Of a stretch of DNA of 64,000 bases, positions 26,415-35,972 are shown piece after piece. Made by a program: the position numbers and the translations under genes. The notes under the pieces are model-generated. The model was given only the letters and a program-made list of their open reading frames with translations. It was not told the origin of the DNA and did not search any database. Numbering within the stretch: the stretch's first letter is position 1; the number at the start of each line of letters is the position of its first letter. The stretch comes from Clostridia bacterium (GTDB lineage: Bacteria; Bacillota; Clostridia; Oscillospirales; Acutalibacteraceae): positions 56,852 to 120,851 of the forward strand of contig JAFSYP010000071.1 in the NCBI GenBank assembly GCA_017449935.1, read 5' to 3'.

Positions 26415-26424
26415 GTCACCGAAC

Positions 26425-26448
26425 GGCGGCGCTTCGGCAACGCCTTTT
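26425..26448 (+). terminator. Short hairpin between the first two cohesin-dockerin genes
   Basis: GGCG/CGCC closing pairs with an inner GC-TTCG-GC tetraloop, followed by TTTT (26445-26448). Only 82 bp separate the two genes, so it may reduce rather than stop transcription. Confidence 0.5.
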
Positions 26449-26496
26449 GAATAATGGTTTATAGGATGCAAGGAATGATTCTGTATTGGAGGAGTA

Positions 26497-29112
26497 ATGA
26501 TGAAAAGCTGTAAGAAAGCCCTGCTCGCTCTGGCGCTGACGATCACCATGCTGTGCGGGATGCTGACGCCGGCATTTGCATGGATTCCCGAACAGACTAG
26601 TCTGCGATCGCCGGACGGTGTGTACTGGTTCGACATGGCCGAATCCCGGTATTGGCCGTCGGCGCGCGACTACGACGGCACGATGATATATTCGCAGGAC
26701 GGCGTCGTCTGGTTTTCGGAAGAAGGTATGCTGTACTACACGGATCTTTCGTACTGGCCGGACGAAACATGGCAGCAACACATGCTGGACAGCGCCGTAG
26801 ACGAAACATTCTTCTACACGACGGACTACGGAAAGATGTGGATTCGGTTCGAGAACGGCGTCATTGACGCCTCCGATTGGATAGATTGGCTCGACGTCTG
26901 GCCGCCCGAAACGATCAATCTCCACGATGCGTCGCAGTATCTTTACAGGAATGACGATTCGTTCGTGATGTGCACAGAACCGCTCGACGACAATTCATAT
27001 CGGATCGGCATTTTAGATGCCGGCATTAACCCACTGGGGAAATATGTGTCGGAAGTACGTTTCAATGTCGTACCTTCGGGCGCCGGCGACCATCTCCTGC
27101 TTTCAACGGACGGTGAAAACTGGGCCTCATCCATTCCTGTGTCGGCATGGAAAAACACGGATAACTACGTCAAGAATCTGCTTGGAGCGGGCATTTCCTT
27201 CGATCCGTACACCGGTGTCGCATATCAATACGCCGAAACCTATAACGGTCAATTTTCCCTCAGGCGCGCAGCTGACGCAGGGGACTGCCCTGCCCTCGTG
27301 CAGCGTACGCTCTATCTGCGTGCAGACAGCGATTGTTCAGTGTCTCTTGAACTGACTTGCGACAACACCACGCGCTGTACGTACGGCATGATGTCGCTGC
27401 AAAGTATTCCCGCCGAGGATCGAGAAATCTCGCAAAATGCGTCACTTGCCGGTCTGCCCGAAAGCGCGGGTTCGATGCTGATCGTGGGAGAAGCCGAGGA
27501 TGCTTTACCGTCTTATACGCCGATTGACATACCGGAAGGGACGACCGTATCGTTTACGGATGCAAATAACAACTATGTTTTTGATTCTGCGGATGAATGC
27601 AGCGGCTCGCTCACGCTCGCGCCGTATACTGTGCAGGCGCAAAGCAGCGGCGAGGCGACCGTTCGGCTGCGTTCGGGTTGTACCTATTCGATCCCGTTCT
27701 GGTTCTGGATGGAAGGGCAAGATGCAGACGCCGGTCCAGACAGTGCTGCATTCCATAATTCGGACGCTTGGTTTAATTTGCAGATCCGATATTCGGAGGA
27801 AGAACCGGAGCATGTCCACACATACAACGGTATGCCTGTGTGGACATTCGCCGATAATTTCAGCAGCGCGACGGCGACGTTCACTTGTAAAACATGCGGC
27901 GAAACGTATACCTGCGAAGCCGATCTTGAGGTGACCGTCGTAGAGGAAGCAACCTGTACGATGGATCGAATCATTAACTACACTGTGACGGCCGTGCTTA
28001 ACGGTCGTACCTACAGCGAAACATACAATAATTATATCATGTTGGAAACTGCGACCGGTCATTCGTGGTCAGAAACTCCTGTGGCGATTGGCGAAAATTA
28101 TCACGGCATTGTCTGCAAGAATTGCGGCGAAGTGAAAGAAAACAGCGAAGGGTTGCATACTTTCGACGGCGTTACAATTTATCCGACCTGCCAGCACGGT
28201 GGGAAGACAACAGTCACATGTCAAGACTGCGGTTATTCTTACATTACTGATGAAAAACCGGTGACGGATCACAATTTCCTTTTATTCATTACCTATCCGA
28301 CCTGCGAAACGGCAGGCAGGCAATATGCACGCTGCTCGTACTGCGGTCTTGTTGAGGACACTGTCCTGCCACCGACGGGTCATAACTACGGCGACTGGGT
28401 CGTGACGACGCCGGCAACGACGTCGTCGGAAGGCGAAGAAACGCGCGTCTGCACGCGCTGCCAGGCAGCCGAAACGCGCGCGATCGACAGACTGCCGGCC
28501 GAACCGCGCTTCGTCGTCAGCGATGGCAGTGCCCATCCCGGCGAGACGGTGCAGCTCACGGTCTCGATCTCAGATAACCCCGGCGTCGTTTCCGTGATGC
28601 TGAGACTGCAGTACGACCCGCAGGTGCTGACGCTGACCGCCGTCGACAACGGTGACGTGTTCGACGACGGCGTGTTCCAGTCCGGCGGAAATCTGTCCGC
28701 CGTACCGTTCACTGTTTTCTGGGCGGATTCGCTCGCAGAGCAGAACAATACGGCGAACGGCTCTCTGGTGACGTTCACCTTCTCCGTGGCAGCGGACGCG
28801 CCTGTCGGTACGACGCCGGTCACGATCACCTATGAGCAGGCGTCCACGCTCGACGTGGATCTGGACCGCGTTCCGTTCAACGTGGAAAACGGCAGCGTCA
28901 ATGTGACGCTTCGCATGGCCGGCGACGCGGACGGCGACGGCGAAGTGACGCTTCAGGATGTGGTCAACTTGACAAGGTATCTCGCGGGCGGCTGGGACGC
29001 CGACGTGGACGTGTCCAACGCCGATGTGGACGGCGACGGCATGCTGACGCTGCGCGACGTCATTCTCCTGCGGCGCTACATCGCCGGCGGCTGGGGCGTC
29101 GAACTGATCTGA
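26497..29112 (+). CDS. Secreted cohesin-dockerin protein with Cys-repeat region
   Basis: An 871-residue secreted protein. Signal peptide about residues 1-27 (KKALLALALTITMLCGMLTPAFA). Residues 28-430 match no family I recognise; the first part is rich in Trp, Tyr and Asp (DGVYWFDMAESRYWP, YDGTMIYSQDGVVWF), which would suit a beta-sheet or carbohydrate-binding fold. Residues 440-660 carry Cys repeats (CKTCGE, CKNCGE, CQDCGY, CSYCGL, CTRCQ). A cohesin domain spans about 668-805 and a dockerin 807-871 (GDADGDGEVTLQD, DVDGDGMLTLRD), ending in the same GGWGVELI as the first protein. Start could be 26497 or the adjacent ATG at 26500, both after GGAGG. Probably transcribed with its neighbours. Confidence 0.8.
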   Translation: MMKSCKKALLALALTITMLCGMLTPAFAWIPEQTSLRSPDGVYWFDMAESRYWPSARDYDGTMIYSQDGVVWFSEEGMLYYTDLSYWPDETWQQHMLDSAVDETFFYTTDYGKMWIRFENGVIDASDWIDWLDVWPPETINLHDASQYLYRNDDSFVMCTEPLDDNSYRIGILDAGINPLGKYVSEVRFNVVPSGAGDHLLLSTDGENWASSIPVSAWKNTDNYVKNLLGAGISFDPYTGVAYQYAETYNGQFSLRRAADAGDCPALVQRTLYLRADSDCSVSLELTCDNTTRCTYGMMSLQSIPAEDREISQNASLAGLPESAGSMLIVGEAEDALPSYTPIDIPEGTTVSFTDANNNYVFDSADECSGSLTLAPYTVQAQSSGEATVRLRSGCTYSIPFWFWMEGQDADAGPDSAAFHNSDAWFNLQIRYSEEEPEHVHTYNGMPVWTFADNFSSATATFTCKTCGETYTCEADLEVTVVEEATCTMDRIINYTVTAVLNGRTYSETYNNYIMLETATGHSWSETPVAIGENYHGIVCKNCGEVKENSEGLHTFDGVTIYPTCQHGGKTTVTCQDCGYSYITDEKPVTDHNFLLFITYPTCETAGRQYARCSYCGLVEDTVLPPTGHNYGDWVVTTPATTSSEGEETRVCTRCQAAETRAIDRLPAEPRFVVSDGSAHPGETVQLTVSISDNPGVVSVMLRLQYDPQVLTLTAVDNGDVFDDGVFQSGGNLSAVPFTVFWADSLAEQNNTANGSLVTFTFSVAADAPVGTTPVTITYEQASTLDVDLDRVPFNVENGSVNVTLRMAGDADGDGEVTLQDVVNLTRYLAGGWDADVDVSNADVDGDGMLTLRDVILLRRYIAGGWGVELI

Positions 29113-29170
29113 GTATGCAAAAGCATTGATATATAAGGTACCGAATTACAATAAAAGAGGAGGCATTCAC

Positions 29171-32100
29171 ATGAAAAAAAACACCTGTAAACGCATTTTC
29201 AGCACGGCGCTCGCGCTGGTCATGGTCCTGACGACCTTCTGCTTTGCGGATCTCAGTCTGATTGCAAACGCAGAAGATTCCGGCAGACCTTTGATCGAGT
29301 TCTACGTGCCGGAGACCATCTACCGTAACCCATCCGGTTCGGGCTATCAGTACTTTGTCGACTCAAACGCATCTGGACAGCTGAGCACGGATCCGGCAAA
29401 GACGTCCGGCAGAATCGTTTTTAACTCGGACAAAGCGTTCTCGAATCTGACGATCACGCGCTCGGACAGCTCTGTCGGATATGCCGCAGCAAACAGAGTC
29501 CAATTTGAGACTTCTTTTTCCGACGGCAACGCGCCCGGCGGCAGCGTCATCACCTGGACGGCGGATTACACCGTGAACGGCACCGCCTATCGCAGTATGG
29601 CGTATTCCTACGTTTACGAGCCGTTCGCCGGGATGATCGGCTCCGGGTTTTACGCTGCAAGGAAGTCCTGGTACGTCACGCACTATACGGAACATGCAGC
29701 GATCCATTTGCTGACCGGCTTCCACTCGTATGCCGCCGCCAACGGTAACTACAAATGGGGCGGCGCATACAATAACGTCCAGACGCCGTGGGAGATCGCG
29801 ATCGGTACGGACTCGCCGAATCTCACAAGCAGTTTAGGCGGCAACCGTCCGACATTGTACGTCACGAATTTTCTGACAGAATCATCCTCGGACGACAACT
29901 ACATCTTCTTCCAGGACTACGGCAAGGAAACCAACGCTAATCTCACCGAGACGCAGAACGTCAATACCGTCAGTGCCGGCAACTTCACGGTCGACGTCAG
30001 CCGCTACAACAACACCTCCCAGATCCCGAATCTGCAGGCGGCGGCGTATGCGATCGGCATCGAATGGGCCATGCCCTTCAAAGTGACCTTTGAAACAGCC
30101 GCAAGCACGAATGCATACACATACCCGAGTGAGTTTTCCGGCTTCTATCAAAGCGCCGAACACAACGTAGACCACGACGAGGTCGAAAGTCGCTATACCT
30201 CGCACGGCATTTCCTCACAGATCCCCCCTGCCGACATAGCCGCACCGACGGCAAACGGCACGTCGACTTACCAACTCTGGGTCCGGCAGAATACCTACCA
30301 ACTCTACGACGGCACGTTGGGCAACGTTACTGTCAGTCAGAATGACCTTACGCGCCTGAACGTAACGATGGTCAACAAGTCCGACCTGCGCGCGATCTTC
30401 CGTGCGGCAAGCGGTCTTGCCGTGGACTGCGAAGGCAGCGCGCCGGCATATTCCACCTATCCCACGTTCCTTTCAAAGCTGAGCGCCGCAGGATATGTGC
30501 TCGGCGACCCGACGGCAACCGCCTCGCAGATCGTTGTCGCTGCGAACGAGCTGCAGAGCGCATACGACGATCTCGCCGATGAACTCTCGGAGATCGAGGA
30601 GCCGATCGTTCCGTCAGCCGTGACGTTCTACGTACCGGAACTGATCTATCTGAAGCCGAACACCGAAAACACCACAAGCATGAGCGCTATGAACGCGATG
30701 TCCGAATTCCAGTATTACGTCGACCGCGATACGGCGGCAAACGGCTTCGGTCTGCGTACAGGCGAAAATACGACGGGTAATATCTACTTCAACTGCGAAC
30801 AGGCGGCAAAAGTCATCAGCTTGACCTGTGAGGGTGCGACCGTGACGTTGAGCGCGGCGTCATCGTCGACCGGCACGCTGGAATGCACGCTCAATGCCGG
30901 CATCATGACGACGCCTGTACAGCATAACGGTCAGTCGACGCTGAAATGGACCGTCGCCTACGAAATCGAAGGAGAAACACATACGGCGACCAACTACACG
31001 CGCGTTTATGCGCCATACTCATGGGCCGTCGCAAGCGGATATGCCTCACGCGACAAAAGCGGCAAGGAAGTATCCGTCGGCGGGATCGTTTGGATCACGG
31101 GCATGCATGGCTGCGGCAGCACGGGCACAGGCGACGCGACCGGCGGCATGAAATACCAGCCGATGCTGTGTCAGACGATCGACCAGAAGAGTATCGCCTA
31201 CAGCCCCAGTTCCGAACCGGAAGATTACCTGAGCTGGAACCGAAACGGTCAAGGCTATGACGGATATTTTAACACGAATTTGACAACCGGCGTCCACAAC
31301 AGCTTTAAGCTCGGCGCCATCACGGTCGATACGAGCCGCTATGACACGTACGACATTCCGAATGTGCATTACGGATTCGACTATCTCGGCGAGCACTGGT
31401 ATTACAGCGGAAAGTTTCAGAATATGACACTGTCCTATTTCAAGGATGGCGCCGAGAACTCCAACGAAAAAACCGTCTTTACGGCGAGATGGAACGAAGG
31501 TATGAGTACAGAAATGCAGATCACGGGCGGCGGTGTACGCGACGGTTCTAAGGCATGGAGATCGAAGTATTCCTTTGAAAGTCCCTCGTTCGCGCCGGTC
31601 AGTTCGTCCACGACCTATCTCAAAGGATATCTGAATATCGGCGACAAAGAACACAGCGTTACCATAACGAACTATCTCCCCTTCAGCACCACTACGGTCG
31701 ACAAGGCCGGTCTGAGATCGACGTATCAGAACATCGTCAACAAGGCTTATCAGGAGCCGGCGTACACGACTGCGTCGTGGAACGTCTTCACCACGGCGCT
31801 GAAAAATGCAGCAGAAAGACTGGGCAACCCGACATGCACCGACGTTTCTACGACCGATCTGCTGAACGCGGAAGCGTCGCTCGTCCCGCTTGGAGATGAG
31901 CCGCCGGTGAGCGCCGCAGCGATCGAATTGAACATCGACGCGGATCTGCCGGAAGTTCACACGGGCGAAACGTTCCGGTTAAATATCGACCTTGTGCAGA
32001 ATACGGGTATCGCCGGTCTTCTGTTCGACCTGAATTATGATCCAGACGTTCTGACGCTGAACAGCGTCTCGTGCAACGGCGTGCTTCAGAGCGGCACCTT

Positions 32101-32536
32101 CCAGATCGGCGGCAATTATGCGGCCGTACCGTTCCGGATCATGTGGGACGACGCGCTCGCGCAGCAGAACCATACCGAGACCGGGACAATCGTGACCTGC
32201 ACGTTTGCTGTCAAGGAAACGGCTGCCGTCGGCCAAACGACCGTATCTTTGACGGCCGGCAGCAACGCTGCGATCGACAAGGATCTGCAGCGTGTGCCGC
32301 TCACCGTAACCGGTGAAACGCTGTCTGTGATCCTGTGTCTGTCCGGCGACTGTGACGGCGACGGATCAGTCACGCTCAAGGACGCGATCTATCTGGCACG
32401 GTATATCGCCGGCGGATGGAACGTCATCGTCGATGAGTACAACGCAGATGTGAATAAGGACGGGAGCATCGATAACGTCGATCTCATCCTTCTCAAGCGC
32501 TATCTCACCGGCGGCTGGGGCGTCGTGCTGATCTGA
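29171..32536 (+). CDS. Secreted protein with duplicated module, FIVAR-like linkers, cohesin and dockerin
   Basis: A 1121-residue secreted protein with a signal peptide at 1-37 (ACKRIFSTALALVMVLTT-type core ending ANA). Two related modules of about 320-360 residues begin at IEFYVPETIY (near 38) and VTFYVPELIY (near 483); each includes a FQYYVD/YQYFVD strand and a W-x-V/A-Y segment. Each is followed by a helical FIVAR-like linker (VNKSDLRAIFRAASGL near 400; VDKAGLRSTYQNIVNKA near 842). A cohesin domain spans about 917-1055 and a dockerin 1057-1121 (GDCDGDGSVTLKD, DVNKDGSIDNVD). The duplicated module is not one I recognise. The ATG at 29171 follows AGAGGAGG. Last gene of the three-gene locus. 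Confidence 0.8.
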   Translation: MKKNTCKRIFSTALALVMVLTTFCFADLSLIANAEDSGRPLIEFYVPETIYRNPSGSGYQYFVDSNASGQLSTDPAKTSGRIVFNSDKAFSNLTITRSDSSVGYAAANRVQFETSFSDGNAPGGSVITWTADYTVNGTAYRSMAYSYVYEPFAGMIGSGFYAARKSWYVTHYTEHAAIHLLTGFHSYAAANGNYKWGGAYNNVQTPWEIAIGTDSPNLTSSLGGNRPTLYVTNFLTESSSDDNYIFFQDYGKETNANLTETQNVNTVSAGNFTVDVSRYNNTSQIPNLQAAAYAIGIEWAMPFKVTFETAASTNAYTYPSEFSGFYQSAEHNVDHDEVESRYTSHGISSQIPPADIAAPTANGTSTYQLWVRQNTYQLYDGTLGNVTVSQNDLTRLNVTMVNKSDLRAIFRAASGLAVDCEGSAPAYSTYPTFLSKLSAAGYVLGDPTATASQIVVAANELQSAYDDLADELSEIEEPIVPSAVTFYVPELIYLKPNTENTTSMSAMNAMSEFQYYVDRDTAANGFGLRTGENTTGNIYFNCEQAAKVISLTCEGATVTLSAASSSTGTLECTLNAGIMTTPVQHNGQSTLKWTVAYEIEGETHTATNYTRVYAPYSWAVASGYASRDKSGKEVSVGGIVWITGMHGCGSTGTGDATGGMKYQPMLCQTIDQKSIAYSPSSEPEDYLSWNRNGQGYDGYFNTNLTTGVHNSFKLGAITVDTSRYDTYDIPNVHYGFDYLGEHWYYSGKFQNMTLSYFKDGAENSNEKTVFTARWNEGMSTEMQITGGGVRDGSKAWRSKYSFESPSFAPVSSSTTYLKGYLNIGDKEHSVTITNYLPFSTTTVDKAGLRSTYQNIVNKAYQEPAYTTASWNVFTTALKNAAERLGNPTCTDVSTTDLLNAEASLVPLGDEPPVSAAAIELNIDADLPEVHTGETFRLNIDLVQNTGIAGLLFDLNYDPDVLTLNSVSCNGVLQSGTFQIGGNYAAVPFRIMWDDALAQQNHTETGTIVTCTFAVKETAAVGQTTVSLTAGSNAAIDKDLQRVPLTVTGETLSVILCLSGDCDGDGSVTLKDAIYLARYIAGGWNVIVDEYNADVNKDGSIDNVDLILLKRYLTGGWGVVLI

Positions 32537-32604
32537 CAGAGTCAGTCTCCCGGATGAAGCTCGCAGCTGATATGCGGATAAGCAAAACAGGATAGAATGT
32601 AATA

Positions 32605-32642
32605 TCCCCCGCAGAAGCCTTTAAAACGGTTTCTGCGGGGGA
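32605..32642. terminator. Hairpin between convergent genes
   Basis: TCCCCCGCAGAA and TTCTGCGGGGGA form a perfect 12-bp stem with a 14-nt loop between the end of the cohesin-dockerin locus and the end of ispG. The flanking T-run is poor on both strands, but the stem is strong and placed to serve both. Confidence 0.7.
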
Positions 32643-32656
32643 TAAAACTATTCGAT

Positions 32657-33709
32657 CTACATCTCGACAATCTCGTCCATCAGCGCGTCAACGACCGCGT
32701 CCTCGGGCACTTTGCGGATGATCTTTCCCTTCTTGAACAGCAGCGCGCAGCCGTCGCCGCCGGCGATCCCGACGTCCGCAGCGGACGCCTCGCCCGGTCC
32801 GTTGACCGCGCAGCCCATGACCGCGACCGTGATAGGTTTATGCACGTCCCGCAGCCGCGCTTCGACCTCGCGCGCCAGTGCGATCAAGTCGATGCGCGTG
32901 CGTCCGCAAGTCGGGCACGATACCAAGCGCGGCGTGTCGCCTGCCAGATCGAGCGCGCGAAGGATGTCTCTGCCGGCCTCCACTTCGCGCACGGGATCGT
33001 CCGTCAGCGAAACGCGGATCGTATCGCCGATCCCGTCCGCCAAAAGAGAGCCGATTCCGACCGCCGATTTCAGCAGGCCCATTTTATAGGTGCCGGCTTC
33101 CGTCACGCCCAGATGCAGCGGATAGACGCACTGCGACGCGACAAGCCGATAAGCCTCGATCATTTTTCGCACGTCCGACGATTTGATAGAAAGCACAATA
33201 TCCGTAAAGTCGTGTTTTTCGAGGATCGCCACATGGCGCATGACGCTCTCCGCCATCGCCTGCGGCGTCGCGCCGCCGTGTTTTGCGAGCAGTTCCTTCT
33301 CCACTGAACCGGAATTGACGCCGATGCGAATGGGGATGCCGCGCGCACGGCAGGCGTCGACCACAGCGCGCACGCGCGTTTCGTCGCCTATGTTGCCGGG
33401 GTTGATGCGGATCTTGTCCACGCCGGCGGAAGCGCACTCGACCGCCAGCCTGTAATCAAAATGGATATCCGCCACAACGGGGATATGCAGCTTTTCCTTC
33501 AGCGCGGCGATCAGGCGTACCGCTTCCATATCCGGAACGGCCGCACGCACAATATCGCAGCCCGCTTCTTCGAGCGCGAGCGCCTGTCGGACGCTGTCCT
33601 CGACGTCGTGCGCGGGTTTATTGAGCATCGACTGCACCGTGACCGGCGCGCCGCCGCCGATCGTCAGACCGCCGACCTTGACCGCCCGACTGACTCTTCC
33701 CGTACTCAC
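32657..33709 (-). CDS. ispG: 4-hydroxy-3-methylbut-2-enyl diphosphate synthase
   Basis: A 350-residue [4Fe-4S] enzyme of the MEP isoprenoid pathway, converting MEcPP to HMBPP. Visible motifs: VTVQSMLNKPAHDVE, DIHFDYRLA, KIRINPGNIG, LGVTEAGT, and the cluster cysteines in LVSCPTCGRTRIDL plus MGCAVNGPGEA. Length is normal for the short bacterial form. It is the last gene of the dxr-rseP-ispG run and its start overlaps rseP by ATGA. It supplies precursor for undecaprenyl phosphate made by UppS in the same block. Confidence 0.95.
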   Translation of the reverse strand: MSTGRVSRAVKVGGLTIGGGAPVTVQSMLNKPAHDVEDSVRQALALEEAGCDIVRAAVPDMEAVRLIAALKEKLHIPVVADIHFDYRLAVECASAGVDKIRINPGNIGDETRVRAVVDACRARGIPIRIGVNSGSVEKELLAKHGGATPQAMAESVMRHVAILEKHDFTDIVLSIKSSDVRKMIEAYRLVASQCVYPLHLGVTEAGTYKMGLLKSAVGIGSLLADGIGDTIRVSLTDDPVREVEAGRDILRALDLAGDTPRLVSCPTCGRTRIDLIALAREVEARLRDVHKPITVAVMGCAVNGPGEASAADVGIAGGDGCALLFKKGKIIRKVPEDAVVDALMDEIVEM

Positions 33710-34794
33710 AGCAGATCACCTCGCGCCAGTTTCAGTATGTCAGAGAAGGAGATCGCCGCCATCAACAACAGCAGCAGCACCAGGCCCACCGCATGGATCC
33801 AGCCCTCGTATTTACGGCTGATCGGTCTGCGGAATATCCCCTCGATAAACAGGAAGAACAGTCGTCCGCCGTCCAGCGCAGGGATCGGAAGCAGGTTGAA
33901 AATACCGATGTTGATCGAAATGAGCGCAAGAATCGTCAGGATCGGCGTCAGGTCCGTGCGCGTCGTTTCCTGCGTGACCTGCGCGATCATGCCGACCGTA
34001 CCGATCGGACCGGAAAGGTCCTTAAAGCCGTACGTCCCCGTCAGCAGATCGAACAGACTGATCCAGACGACGCGTCCGATCGACAGCGTTTCGCCGAAGC
34101 CGTAGCGTAACACGGACAGGAACGTCGGCGGTACGCCCACGATGATGAAGTCGTACACCATGCCTTCCGCGCCGTTTTCGAGCGTCTGCGTTTCAAAACG
34201 CACGCCGTGCAGCTCGACCTTCTCGCCGCCGCGCCGCACAACGAAGTCCACGGCGTTGTCCTTATCGCGCGAAATCAGAAAACCGATGTCATACTGCGAA
34301 AAGACGTGCCGCCCGTTGACTTCCAGGATCACGTCCTTTTCCATCAGGCCCGTCTGCTGCGTCATGGCGTTCTCATAAAACTTATTGACCTGCGGCGTGC
34401 CGATCAAACTTTCCTGCGAGAGCATGAACAGGACGATCAGAAACCCCAGAATCAGATTCACGATCGCGCCGGCGGCGACAATGATGATGCGTTTCCACAC
34501 CTTTTGTTTGAAAAAGGCGCGGTCGTCCTCGCTCTCGCCGTCCTCCCCTTCCATGGCGCAGAACCCGCCGATGGGGAACAGTCGCAAAGAATACTCCGTT
34601 TCGCCCTTCTGTTTTTTCCAGATCGCCGGGCCCATGCCGATGGCAAACTGATTGACACGTACATGAAAGAGCTTTGCAAACGCGAAATGCCCCAGCTCGT
34701 GCGATGCGATGATCACACCGAAAAACAGGATTGCAAACAGGATCGGCCAGATCTTACCCCAGCCGATCGCGACGGTTGAAAAAAAGCTCGACAT
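33706..34794 (-). CDS. rseP: Site-2 protease family RIP metalloprotease RseP
   Basis: A 362-residue membrane metalloprotease. TM1 carries the zinc motif SHELGHFAFAK, a PDZ domain follows (LMEKDVILEVNGRHVFSQYD), and the C-terminal TM has NLLPIPALDGGRLFF, the LDG motif. It cleaves membrane-embedded anti-sigma factors or signal peptides. The ATG at 34794 is preferred over a GTG at 34800 because of the AGGTGAGG spacing. It lies between dxr and ispG, the usual Firmicutes order. Confidence 0.93.
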   Translation of the reverse strand: MSSFFSTVAIGWGKIWPILFAILFFGVIIASHELGHFAFAKLFHVRVNQFAIGMGPAIWKKQKGETEYSLRLFPIGGFCAMEGEDGESEDDRAFFKQKVWKRIIIVAAGAIVNLILGFLIVLFMLSQESLIGTPQVNKFYENAMTQQTGLMEKDVILEVNGRHVFSQYDIGFLISRDKDNAVDFVVRRGGEKVELHGVRFETQTLENGAEGMVYDFIIVGVPPTFLSVLRYGFGETLSIGRVVWISLFDLLTGTYGFKDLSGPIGTVGMIAQVTQETTRTDLTPILTILALISINIGIFNLLPIPALDGGRLFFLFIEGIFRRPISRKYEGWIHAVGLVLLLLLMAAISFSDILKLARGDLL

Positions 34795-34803
34795 AGACAC
34801 ACC

Positions 34804-35952
34804 TCACCTCTGCATACGCCGGACAAGCTCGCGCATCTGCGCGTCTGTGTCCAGCACGTCCTGCAGCGTATAGCTCCCGCCGGCAGGCACGGCGGACGAC
34901 GCGCGCGCCGCCAAATCCGCAATATCCAAAAAGCCGATCTCGCCGCGGCGGAACATCGCATTGGCCTCCTCGTTGGCGGAGTTGACCGCAGCCGGGCGCA
35001 GTCCGCCCTGAAGTATGGCCGATTTACATAAGTTTATGCACGCGAACGTTTCATAATCCGGCTTTTCGAACGTCAGGCTCCCGTATTCCTCCAGCCGCAG
35101 CTGCCGCACCGCCGACGGATACCGCTCCGGGTATGTGAGCGCATACTGGATCGGGATGCGCATATCCGGCACGCCGAGCTGTGCGATCACGGAATTGTCG
35201 CAAAACTCGACCGCAGAATGTACGACGCTCTGCCGGTGCACGAGAATTTCGATCTGATCGGGCGATACGCCGAAAAGCCAGACCGCCTCGATCAGTTCCA
35301 GTCCCTTGTTCATCATCGTCGCCGAATCGACGGTGATCTTCGCGCCCATGCTCCAGTTCGGATGGCGCAGCGCTTCGGCGACCGTCACATGCGCGAGCTC
35401 TTCACGTGACCTGCCGAAGAACGGGCCGCCGGACGCGGTCAACAGGATGCGTCGGATCTCGCTGCAGCGCGCCATGCCCTGCAGCGACTGAAAAATCGCG
35501 GAATGCTCGCTGTCCACGGGCAGGATCTGCACGCCCTTCGCCGTCGCCTTTTCCATGACGAGCTGGCCGCCGGCGACCAGTGTTTCCTTGTTCGCCAAAG
35601 CGATCGTGCTGCCTGCGTCGATCGCGCAGAGCGTCGGCCGCAGGCCGGCCATACCGACGATGCTGTTGAGCACAAAGTCGACTCTTTGCGACGCGATAAA
35701 GCAAACGCCTTCCTCGCCCGAGAGCACCTCGGTCGAAGTGTCCGCAACGCGTACGCGCAGATCCTTCGCGGCGTCTTCGCTGCGCATCGCGGCATAGCGC
35801 GGACGGAACGCGCGGATCTGCTTTTCCATCGTTTCCACGCTGCGGTCCGCGGTCAAAGCAAAAATGCCGAAGCCCCGAAGCTGTGCAACTTCGAGGGCTT
35901 GCGTCCCGATCGACCCGGTCGAACCGAGTATCGTTAATGTTTTGGGTTCCAT
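34804..35952 (-). CDS. dxr: 1-deoxy-D-xylulose 5-phosphate reductoisomerase
   Basis: A 382-residue NADPH-dependent enzyme, second step of the MEP pathway. It shows the N-terminal nucleotide motif ILGSTGSIGTQALEV, LVAGGQLVMEKA, the metal/substrate motif PVDSEHSAIFQ, LTASGGPFFGRS and MGAKITVDSATMMNKGLELIEA. The ATG at 35952 follows TGAGGAAA; an upstream TTG at 35964 overlaps that site and is unlikely. It sits directly between cdsA and rseP. Confidence 0.95.
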   Translation of the reverse strand: MEPKTLTILGSTGSIGTQALEVAQLRGFGIFALTADRSVETMEKQIRAFRPRYAAMRSEDAAKDLRVRVADTSTEVLSGEEGVCFIASQRVDFVLNSIVGMAGLRPTLCAIDAGSTIALANKETLVAGGQLVMEKATAKGVQILPVDSEHSAIFQSLQGMARCSEIRRILLTASGGPFFGRSREELAHVTVAEALRHPNWSMGAKITVDSATMMNKGLELIEAVWLFGVSPDQIEILVHRQSVVHSAVEFCDNSVIAQLGVPDMRIPIQYALTYPERYPSAVRQLRLEEYGSLTFEKPDYETFACINLCKSAILQGGLRPAAVNSANEEANAMFRRGEIGFLDIADLAARASSAVPAGGSYTLQDVLDTDAQMRELVRRMQR

Positions 35953-35972
35953 AGATTTCCTCAAATACAGTA

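Noticed and set aside
32537-32656. Small gene between the third dockerin gene and ispG
   Set aside because: No frame with a ribosome binding site; the strong hairpin explains the region.
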